This document shows, piece after piece, positions 25,663 to 32,940 of a stretch of 55,475 nucleotides of DNA (positions within the stretch are counted from its first letter, which is position 1; each line of letters starts with the position of its first letter). Under the pieces are notes generated by a model, which had not been told where the DNA came from, made no database searches, and was given only the letters and a program-made list of their open reading frames with translations. The DNA is from Candidatus Poribacteria bacterium. Lineage in GTDB: Bacteria; Poribacteria; WGA-4E; WGA-3G. The stretch covers positions 1-55,475 of the forward strand of contig PYJA01000042.1 in assembly GCA_003635185.1 (NCBI GenBank). Direction: 5' to 3'. The position numbers and the translations under genes were made by a program.

Positions 25663-27119
25663 GCAAAACCCTCTCTCCAAATGATCAAGTTAGAGTCCGT
25701 ATGGCACCGTCTCCCACCGGCTACTTACACATCGGCGGCGCGCGAACGGCTCTCTTCAATTGGCTGTTTGCCAAACACCATAACGGCAACTTTATCCTCC
25801 GAATTGACGATACGGACACAGCACGTTCCACTGATGAATCCATGCACGAGATTTACGATGCGTTGCAGTGGTTGGGCATCAGTTGGGACGAACAATATGT
25901 CCAGTCAGAACGGAGAAACATCTATGACAACTACGTTGTACAACTGCTTGAGAGTGGCAATGCATATCACTGCTACTGCACACCTGAAGAACTTGAAGAG
26001 ATCCGCGCACAGGCTCGTGCCAATAAACAGCCCCGCTCCTACGATAGAAGGTGTCGAAATTTGACACCTGAAGCCGTAGACCGCTTTGTCGCCGAGGGCA
26101 GAAAACCGACCGTGCGCATAAAAATGCCCGACACACCAATTCACGTCAACGACCTTATCCTCGGTTCACGTAACATTGATCCAGCTACCCTTGAAGACGA
26201 GGTGATTGTCCGTTCAAATGGCATGCCGAACTATAATCTCACCTCTATCATTGACGATGCAGAGATGCAGATAACGCATATCATCCGAGGAACAGAGCAC
26301 CTCAACAACACCCCGAAACAGATTGCGATTGCGAATGCACTTGATCTGAAACTTCCCCAATTCGCACACATACCACTCGTGCTTGATGATACAGGTAGGA
26401 AACTCAGCAAACGTCACCACGGTGATCTTGTCGCAGTCAACCGTTATCGTGAGCAGGGGTATCTACCCGAAGCGATGCTCAATTTCGTTGCAAGACTCGG
26501 TTGGTCTTACGACGATAAACAGGAAATCTTCTCTGTTGATGAATTGATTGAAAAATTTGACCTTGCACGGGTTGGCAAAAGTGGTAGTGTGTTTGATATC
26601 AAGAAATTAGAGTGGCTCAACTCCCACTATATTAACCAGCTTGATGTATCGGCACGTACAGACGCAGTAATACCGTTCTGGAAACAAGAAGGTTTGGTAG
26701 ATTCTACTACAAACCGCGATTGGTTGGAAAACATCGTGGAAGCAGTAGGTGAACGTCTTACAACATTCCAAGATATTGTTCCACAAACTCGCTATTTCTT
26801 TACGGATGATTTTGAATATGAGTCGAAAGCCGTTAAGAAATGGTGGGGAGGTTCAGACGAAAAGAAGCAAAAAACCCGTGAGATACTTACAAATCTTGGG
26901 CAGATTTTAGAAAAAATCCCTACGTTTGATGTGGAAACGATTGAGTCAGCAATTTGGAAATACACAGACGAAAACGACATCAAGCGCGTCGCGGCAATGC
27001 AGGCATTGCGAATCGCGCTGACAGGAACATCGTTCGGCCCGAGTCTCTTTGATATTGTCCTGCTGCTCGGCAAAGATGAAGTTTTTAAGCGGATTCAGAA
27101 AGCTATAGTCTGCCTATAA
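25659..27119 (+). CDS. gltX: Glutamyl-tRNA synthetase
   Basis: 486 residues from the ATG at 25659, which overlaps the glnS stop as ATGA and sits behind AAAGGA. The HIGH motif is [20 protein letters not shown] (24-27), and [10 protein letters not shown] and the KMSKS-type KLSKRHHGD (248-252) are complete. CYC plus a later Cys near residue 132 recall the zinc site of bacterial GluRS. With a true GlnRS made from the same message, this enzyme probably charges only tRNA-Glu. The frame is open a further 31 codons upstream inside glnS, but that region belongs to glnS. Confidence 0.92.
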   Translation: MSKTLSPNDQVRVRMAPSPTGYLHIGGARTALFNWLFAKHHNGNFILRIDDTDTARSTDESMHEIYDALQWLGISWDEQYVQSERRNIYDNYVVQLLESGNAYHCYCTPEELEEIRAQARANKQPRSYDRRCRNLTPEAVDRFVAEGRKPTVRIKMPDTPIHVNDLILGSRNIDPATLEDEVIVRSNGMPNYNLTSIIDDAEMQITHIIRGTEHLNNTPKQIAIANALDLKLPQFAHIPLVLDDTGRKLSKRHHGDLVAVNRYREQGYLPEAMLNFVARLGWSYDDKQEIFSVDELIEKFDLARVGKSGSVFDIKKLEWLNSHYINQLDVSARTDAVIPFWKQEGLVDSTTNRDWLENIVEAVGERLTTFQDIVPQTRYFFTDDFEYESKAVKKWWGGSDEKKQKTREILTNLGQILEKIPTFDVETIESAIWKYTDENDIKRVAAMQALRIALTGTSFGPSLFDIVLLLGKDEVFKRIQKAIVCL

Positions 27120-27177
27120 TCTTCAATTGGATGATTCTGTATCTATACTGTTTTATTCTTCAAAACAACAACATTTC

Positions 27178-27912
27178 ATGGTATACTATATAGGAAGCAA
27201 ACCGAGAGTCTATCTTGAAACGACGGTTATCAGTTATTTGGTAGCTCGGCCAAGCAACAATGTAAAGGTAGCATCTTGGCAACAGATAACACAGCAGCTT
27301 TGGGAAGACTATACAGATGAATTTACGTTTGTTGTTTCACCTGTGGTCCTAACTGAGGCAATTCAAGGCGATGCAAACGTAGTCCAGCGACGGCGTGATG
27401 TGTTATCAAATCTAACTGTATTGGAAGTTTTACCTGAGGCTGATATATTAGCACAAAAAATGTTAGATGTCGGAGCAGTACCGCAAAGTTCGCGATCGGA
27501 TGCACAACACATTGCGATTGCTACGACACACGGTGTTGAATATCTTGTATCGTGGAATCAAAAACATATTGTCAATGAGAACAAACGCGAGCATATTAAC
27601 CAAGTTTGTAGAGAGGCAGGTTTTTCACCTATAACTATTTACACACCAGCAGAATTAATGAGGGAATTTCAAATGAAAGAAAAAGAATTTGAGAATTACA
27701 CTGATCCGATTCTTGAGGAATGCTATCGTATAAAAGAAGAATTTAACGCCCAATTCAATTCTTTGGAAGAACTCTCCGCACATCTGAGAAAAGTTCAAGA
27801 AGAGTGCAAACAACAAGGCATGAAAGTTGTTTCGTATTACGTGCCACCATCGGAACGGAAGAAAAGGTTGTCCTCAACTGATGATAAAATCTTAGATACG
27901 ACATCTCAGTGA
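27178..27912 (+). CDS. PIN-domain protein fused to its usual small partner
   Basis: About 244 residues. Residues 6-150 are PIN-like: RVYLETTVISYLV with the first acidic residue, SPVVLTEAI, SRSDAQHIAIATTHGVEYLVSWN and NKREHINQVCREAG. PIN domains are Mg-dependent RNases, typically VapC toxins. From about residue 163 the chain continues as MKEKEFENYTDPILEECYRIKEEFNAQF...KVVSYYVPPSERKKR, which resembles the short PIVEE-type protein usually encoded as a separate gene beside such PIN genes. The ATG at 27178 is chosen; a TTG at 27127 is also in frame and neither has a clear ribosome-binding site. It stands at the left edge of the restriction-modification region. Confidence 0.65.
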   Translation: MVYYIGSKPRVYLETTVISYLVARPSNNVKVASWQQITQQLWEDYTDEFTFVVSPVVLTEAIQGDANVVQRRRDVLSNLTVLEVLPEADILAQKMLDVGAVPQSSRSDAQHIAIATTHGVEYLVSWNQKHIVNENKREHINQVCREAGFSPITIYTPAELMREFQMKEKEFENYTDPILEECYRIKEEFNAQFNSLEELSAHLRKVQEECKQQGMKVVSYYVPPSERKKRLSSTDDKILDTTSQ

Positions 27913-27958
27913 TAGTTATCGTTTGAAGACGTTTTCGCGTGAATTACCCCGCATCAAT

Positions 27959-27987
27959 TTGACTATTGATTCCCACCCGTGTAGGAT
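27959..27987 (+). promoter_or_regulatory. Possible promoter for mod
   Basis: TTGACT at 27959-27964 and TAGGAT at 27982-27987 are 17 bp apart. The -10 is weak, but the position (19 bp ahead of the mod start, with AAGGA between) is consistent. Confidence 0.4.
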
Positions 27988-28005
27988 AGCAAGGAAACCG
28001 CATCC

Positions 28006-29658
28006 ATGCCAACCTTGAATTGGATAGGAAAAGAAGCAGTCATCAACCATCACGATGAGGTGCCAATACACACCCTCACCCTTGACCGTGACAGATCCTT
28101 CGGATACGATAACGAACCGCTCGGCACTGGTAATCTCCTCGTTGAAGGCGATAACCTTACTGCACTTAAAGCACTCCTACCCTACTACGCTGGCAAAGTT
28201 AAATGCATCTTCATTGACCCTCCCTATAATACTGGCAACGAAAGCTGGGTTTACAACGATAACGTTAACAATCCAACCATTCAGAAATGGCTCGGAAAAA
28301 CTGTCGGTTCGCTGGCAGTAGATCTTTCTCGACACGATAAATGGCTCTGCATGATGTATCCTCGCCTCTGCTTACTTCACCAATTCCTTCGAGAAGATGG
28401 TGCCATATTTATTACTATTGACGACAATGAAGTACATCATCTTCGTTTACTTATGGATGAAATCTTCGGAGAAGAAAACTTCATTGCAAACATCGCATGG
28501 GAAAAACGTTACAGTCGTAATAATGATGCTAAACTTTTTTATTCTAAAAAGGACTCAGTTCTGGTTTTCAGGAAAAGCAAAGATCTTGCATTGCTGCGAG
28601 AAACGCGAACCGATGAAGCAAACTCATTATATAAAAATCTTGATAATGATCCACGCGGTCCATGGATGACTACTCCGTACGCCAGGAAAAGCAGCAAAAA
28701 GCATGAAAACTTGGTTTATCCAATTACCAATCCAAATACAGGAGAAAAGGTAATTCATCCAGACTACGCATGGAGATGTACAAAGGAACAACATGAAATT
28801 GATGTAAAAGAAAACAGACTTTGGTGGGGTAAAGATGGTAAGGCAAAATACCCAAGATTGAAACGTTTCCTTTCAGAAGTTTCAGAAGGAATGGTCCCTA
28901 TAGATATATGGTTTCATAAAGAAAGCGGAACTTCGGATGAAGGGACGAAAGAAGTAAAACAGATATTCAACACCGAAAACACCGTATTTGACTATCCGAA
29001 ACCTACCAGGCTTATCCGACGAATTATCAATCTGGTGACAACATCTAATGGAAATGATATTGTCTTAGATTCCTTTGCAGGCAGCGGCACAACAGGTCAT
29101 GCTGTCCTTGCACAGAACCGAGAAGACGGGGGCAACCGCCAATTTATTTTAGTTGAATTAGAACCGCAAATAGCTCAAGAGATAACTGCTGTGCGTCTTC
29201 AACGTGTCATTGAAGGTTACACCTCTGAAGAGGAGGGCAGTCTACAACGCTTGTTCGATAAAGATAAAGATAAAGAAACCTTTGCCTATTATCACGTTGG
29301 CGAAACTTTCTTGGAGAGAAGGGAAATTCCATTTCATGAAATGGCACAGTACCTCTTTTTCAAAGAAACAGGTAGCCCGATAGAAGTAGACACAGTGCGT
29401 GCACTCATGGAAGAAGAAAAACCTTCTTATGCTGCTTGCACAAGACCCGAAAAACATCAACGCGCCTTTTTAGGCAGCGTGGAAGGTGTCGGTGTCTATC
29501 TGCTTAACAATGACGATGTGCTTAACGATGAACTCATCAACCGCTTACCGCGTCATGATGGTAGAAAAGTAATTCACTGCGGTGGCACACAAATTACTGA
29601 TGCCACCTTAAAGGAACTGGAGATAACCTTCCGTCAAATGCCTTACAATCTTGTATAG
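28006..29658 (+). CDS. mod: Type III restriction-modification methyltransferase (Mod)
   Basis: 550 residues. Catalytic motif IV is FIDPPYNTG at 70-77 and the AdoMet motif I is DSFAGSGTTGHAVL at 355-368. The order IV before I defines the beta class of N6-adenine methyltransferases. The long segment between them (about 160-350) would hold target recognition. Mod alone methylates one strand of an asymmetric site, and with Res it forms the restriction complex. AAGGA precedes the ATG. Its res partner is at 32941, but three unrelated genes intervene, with a new promoter starting 22 bp after mod. Confidence 0.88.
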   Translation: MPTLNWIGKEAVINHHDEVPIHTLTLDRDRSFGYDNEPLGTGNLLVEGDNLTALKALLPYYAGKVKCIFIDPPYNTGNESWVYNDNVNNPTIQKWLGKTVGSLAVDLSRHDKWLCMMYPRLCLLHQFLREDGAIFITIDDNEVHHLRLLMDEIFGEENFIANIAWEKRYSRNNDAKLFYSKKDSVLVFRKSKDLALLRETRTDEANSLYKNLDNDPRGPWMTTPYARKSSKKHENLVYPITNPNTGEKVIHPDYAWRCTKEQHEIDVKENRLWWGKDGKAKYPRLKRFLSEVSEGMVPIDIWFHKESGTSDEGTKEVKQIFNTENTVFDYPKPTRLIRRIINLVTTSNGNDIVLDSFAGSGTTGHAVLAQNREDGGNRQFILVELEPQIAQEITAVRLQRVIEGYTSEEEGSLQRLFDKDKDKETFAYYHVGETFLERREIPFHEMAQYLFFKETGSPIEVDTVRALMEEEKPSYAACTRPEKHQRAFLGSVEGVGVYLLNNDDVLNDELINRLPRHDGRKVIHCGGTQITDATLKELEITFRQMPYNLV

Positions 29659-29679
29659 AGTCTGAGGTTGTTAATACTA

Positions 29680-29708
29680 TTGACAAATCCGTTTAAATCT
29701 TATATACT
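29680..29708 (+). promoter_or_regulatory. Strong promoter for the ATPase-toxin cassette inside the R-M locus
   Basis: TTGACA at 29680-29685 and TATACT at 29703-29708 are separated by exactly 17 bp. The site begins 22 bp after the mod stop and would drive the ATPase, fusion and RelE genes independently of mod. Confidence 0.7.
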
Positions 29709-29809
29709 ATTTTGAATATATCTCTCGGGTGGAGTTGATAGCACTTTAAACAAACGACTACTGAAATACCAGCGGAATTGAGAGACAAGGGATAATTAGG
29801 AGAAGCCTA

Positions 29810-31462
29810 ATGCTTCAATCATTGAAATTAGAAAATTTTAAGGCGTTCGGAGAGCGAGCAAACATTCCGTTCGCGCCAATAACACTTATTTTCGGCGAAA
29901 ACAGCGCGGGAAAGAGTTCAATCTTACAAGCACTCTATCTCCTCAAACAGACGCTGGAAAGCGGAGATACGGGAGCACCACTGCTACCTCATGCTTATAA
30001 CGAAATCGTCGATCTCGGCAATTTCAAGGAAATGCTTTTCGACCATGATCTAAAACGGACACTTTCGATTTGTGTTGAAACTACAATGAATAAGAGTTAT
30101 GAAACATCTCAATTGCCATATAAAGAAAACACAATAACTATCGAATTTCGTTTCAAATTCTCCGCCATTGAGGCAGAAGTCCTTTTAGATGAAATTGGTA
30201 TTTATGATCAGCAATCCTCCAGGTGCATCGCTAAGTTTCAGCCATTGAATACAACTGAAGAACATGACGAATTTTGGAGGAGAATGGGTTTTTCTGATTA
30301 TGTACTAGATCATCATGTACCAGTACCTTCAAAATCATCAGCGGTAGAATGTGTTTGGCTAACAGAGGAACCTGAATACTGGGAGTCAGAATTTGCGTGG
30401 TGTAAAGAAAATAACGAAGAAATACGTAACCGATTTGAGCACCAAAAATCGCGTTTAGAGGATCAATTGCTTCATCGCGAAATGGGTGAGGAAAAAGAGA
30501 ACAGTAGTGAGATAATTCAACAATTTAACGCGTGGGATCGGAGACAAATTAGTTCATTAAGTGTTGCACTTGAATTTCTCTCATCGAATTTTGATTTGAA
30601 AGCCTACATCTCTAAGAGGTGTGAGGAGGAGATGAACAAGGTTTTGACGTTGGAAGGCCCCCTCCCGGTTAGGTGTATATCTAACAAAAGTAATTCTTTC
30701 ATAGAAAGATCTCGCTCACTATTGCCCGCGATATCTGATGATACAAAAGTCTTTCATATTGCCGAACTTGTTATAGAAGCAGGTAAGGCATTAGGACAAA
30801 CTTTAAGGGTGCTTTACCCAATTAGGCCCTTTCGAAGCATTCCACAAAGATATTATATCCCCACAGGGACAAACCCCTGGCATGTCGGATATTGGGGGCA
30901 CTTGCTTCCAGATCTACTCTTCAGTCATCCTGAATTAGTTAAGCAAACAAACGAATGGTTAAAACGACTTGACATCGATTACATGCTTGAGGTGAAACCG
31001 TTCGGAACCGATCCAGGAGATCCTTTTGCGATGAGGCTCGTAGATACTCGTCGAAAAGAACCAGTCAATGTTGCACTGCCAGATGTCGGTTTCGGTATTA
31101 GCCAACTCCTTCCTTTCATTGTTCAGAGTTTAGTTTCGGAAGGACGAATTATCTCCATTGAACAACCTGAAGTTCATGTGCATCCAAGATTGCAAGCTGA
31201 TCTCGGCGACCTTTTGGTTGAAGCGATTAAAAAACAGCACCGGAATCAATTCATTATTGAAACCCACAGCGAGCATCTAATATTGCGTTTGCAGCGCAGA
31301 ATTTATGAAAAACAGATCAAACCAGAAGATGTCTCGGTTATCTATGTCAGTCGTGGTCCTGAAGGGGCAAAGGCAGAACGTTTACGGCTTGATGAAGAAG
31401 GCGATTTTATTGATGAATGGCCCAATGGATTTTTCCTTGAACGTCTTCGGGAATTGAGATAA
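29810..31462 (+). CDS. AAA/ABC-type ATPase with DUF3696-like C terminus
   Basis: 550 residues. Walker A is IFGENSAGKSSILQAL (29-37 core) and the preceding LKLENFKAFGE is typical of RecF/OLD-type ATPases. An ABC-signature-like DVGFGISQLLPFIVQSL is near 420, Walker B with catalytic Glu is ISIEQPEVHVHP (451) and the H-loop is ETHSEHLILRLQRR (484). The terminal GDFIDEWPNGFFLERLREL matches DUF3696. Related ATPases act as sensor or motor subunits in anti-phage systems such as OLD, Septu and retron modules. TTAGGAG lies ahead of the ATG. It is the first gene of the cassette inserted between mod and res. Confidence 0.85.
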   Translation: MLQSLKLENFKAFGERANIPFAPITLIFGENSAGKSSILQALYLLKQTLESGDTGAPLLPHAYNEIVDLGNFKEMLFDHDLKRTLSICVETTMNKSYETSQLPYKENTITIEFRFKFSAIEAEVLLDEIGIYDQQSSRCIAKFQPLNTTEEHDEFWRRMGFSDYVLDHHVPVPSKSSAVECVWLTEEPEYWESEFAWCKENNEEIRNRFEHQKSRLEDQLLHREMGEEKENSSEIIQQFNAWDRRQISSLSVALEFLSSNFDLKAYISKRCEEEMNKVLTLEGPLPVRCISNKSNSFIERSRSLLPAISDDTKVFHIAELVIEAGKALGQTLRVLYPIRPFRSIPQRYYIPTGTNPWHVGYWGHLLPDLLFSHPELVKQTNEWLKRLDIDYMLEVKPFGTDPGDPFAMRLVDTRRKEPVNVALPDVGFGISQLLPFIVQSLVSEGRIISIEQPEVHVHPRLQADLGDLLVEAIKKQHRNQFIIETHSEHLILRLQRRIYEKQIKPEDVSVIYVSRGPEGAKAERLRLDEEGDFIDEWPNGFFLERLRELR

Positions 31463-31480
31463 CAGAAGGAGTTGTGAAAA

Positions 31481-32647
31481 ATGCGCATCAGTGCAGTACT
31501 TGATTCTTCCGTATTCAATGAAGTTGATTTTACTCCGACTTACGCGATGCATACAGAGGAATTCTTAAATAGTATTCAAAAAAGTGGTTTACTAATTGTT
31601 GATTCAGAAAATAAATTGCAGAATGCCATCTTTGAACAAATTAAATTTCTTCCAACCAAGCACCAGCAGCAATTGCAAATTCGATTTCAAGAACTGTTTA
31701 AAAATAAAAGAGGCAAAGTTGTTGAGTGCTATATCTTGTCAAATGACACATCATCAAGAAATCTTTTAGATTATGCATATTACTTGAGAGCAGTTAGTAA
31801 AGCTGATACCTTAATTGTGGGGAGAGAAAGTCTAAAGATACTAAAATCTGATCAGAGATACGATGAAGATATCGTTCTATGGGCTGGCAATACCGATAAC
31901 GATTTTGAAAAATTGTATCAGAGATTTTATGATAAATTGCAATCAATAGACACACGTTCACAATCAGACATGGAGAATGCTATCACCCATTCAACACAAT
32001 TCAACAATTGGCTCGCGTCTATAGTTAACGAGGAAGTATTTACCTCACGTGAAAGACTTATTACGCTTCTCGAAAAAAAGGGTTCCTACGAGGCATTAGA
32101 ACGAGAATTTCGAGAATTTTTTAACGGTTACTACACACTTGCCTTAGAATTGGAAGAGCATGAGGAGTCTGTTCTTAATATCATAAAGGGTACTGATGCT
32201 CTGGCACATTTGAAACACCGAGTTTCTGCTGTAGAAACGCAACGAAAGAGTTCACCTTTGGGTCGAGAGGCAAGACGAATGGGTATGTCCATACATAGTG
32301 ACCCTATGCCAAAGGTAAAGGTAGCAGCATTATCCCTTGGTGGTTTTCAAACATTGCTACAGACATTGTGCAATTGTCGACTTTTTGTATCAAGAAACCG
32401 TCTCGTTAAGTTGATGGAAACGGAAGAGTCTATTGAAATAATAGATCGTCTACGTATTGAGTTCTACGAATTTTTTGTCTGTTATTTGGAATTGGAACTG
32501 TTTCTTGAGGATTACGATTACGATCCCGACGAAGGTTTGGAGTTGCGCCCAGAATTCATTGAATCCCTAAAGCGTGAAGACGAGTATATCAAGGCTGGTG
32601 GAGAAATGTTTACGCTTGAGGAGGTTGCCAAACGTTTAGGGATCTAG
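31481..32647 (+). CDS. Fusion protein: possible nuclease-like domain, internal repeat, antitoxin-like tail
   Basis: 388 residues, not recognised as one family. Residues 1-160 start AVLDSSVFNEVDF and include LLIVDSEN and KADTLIVGRESLKIL, a PIN-like pattern of acidic residues, but this is weak. Residues 186-230 and 301-344 are an internal duplication (FTSRERLITLLEKKGS...EFREFFNGYYTLALELEE against FVSRNRLVKLMETEES...RIEFYEFFVCYLELELFLE). The last 30 residues, IESLKREDEYIKAGGEMFTL plus EEVAKRLGI, look like the C terminus of RelB/Phd-type antitoxins, and a RelE-like toxin gene begins 5 nt later. The gene is 18 nt behind the ATPase gene, with GAAGGAG before the ATG. Function inferred: ATPase partner and toxin neutraliser. 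Confidence 0.6.
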   Translation: MRISAVLDSSVFNEVDFTPTYAMHTEEFLNSIQKSGLLIVDSENKLQNAIFEQIKFLPTKHQQQLQIRFQELFKNKRGKVVECYILSNDTSSRNLLDYAYYLRAVSKADTLIVGRESLKILKSDQRYDEDIVLWAGNTDNDFEKLYQRFYDKLQSIDTRSQSDMENAITHSTQFNNWLASIVNEEVFTSRERLITLLEKKGSYEALEREFREFFNGYYTLALELEEHEESVLNIIKGTDALAHLKHRVSAVETQRKSSPLGREARRMGMSIHSDPMPKVKVAALSLGGFQTLLQTLCNCRLFVSRNRLVKLMETEESIEIIDRLRIEFYEFFVCYLELELFLEDYDYDPDEGLELRPEFIESLKREDEYIKAGGEMFTLEEVAKRLGI

Positions 32648-32652
32648 TCAAA

Positions 32653-32910
32653 ATGTATGAATTGATACTGACTCGAAGTGCTGAACAGGATTTACAACGT
32701 TTGGATGACAAAATCCGAAGGCAAATTCACAACAGGCTTGAATGGCTGCGTGTGAATTGCGACAAATGTTCCCATAAAGCACTGAAAGGCAATTACAAGG
32801 GACAGTTTAAGTTACGTTCCGGAGATTATCGAGCAATTTATACTTATAATAAACAGACTACAGCGATTGAAGTCTCGCGAATTCGACATCGCTCATCCGT
32901 TTATGAGTAA
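32653..32910 (+). CDS. RelE/ParE-superfamily toxin
   Basis: 85 residues: YELILTRSAEQDLQRLDDKI, then RLEWLRVN, HKALKGNYKGQFKLRSGDYR and AIYTYNKQT...EVSRIRHRSSVYE. This is the complete RelE-like order: beta-alpha-alpha-beta, with the L-x-G-x-x-G-x-x-K-x-R-x-G-D-x-R core and a terminal HR-Y. Family members cut ribosome-bound mRNA or, in ParE, poison gyrase. Toxins normally pair with a small antitoxin just upstream. Here the upstream gene is the 388-residue fusion whose tail looks like one. The first residues of this gene have no separate ribosome-binding site beyond the end of that gene, suggesting coupled translation. Confidence 0.85.
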   Translation: MYELILTRSAEQDLQRLDDKIRRQIHNRLEWLRVNCDKCSHKALKGNYKGQFKLRSGDYRAIYTYNKQTTAIEVSRIRHRSSVYE

Positions 32911-32940
32911 ATCTAATATTTCTCTAAGTATTAAAAAAAG

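Noticed and set aside
27127-27177. TTG start of the PIN protein
   Set aside because: The added 17 residues do not resemble PIN N termini and have no ribosome-binding site; kept only as an alternative.
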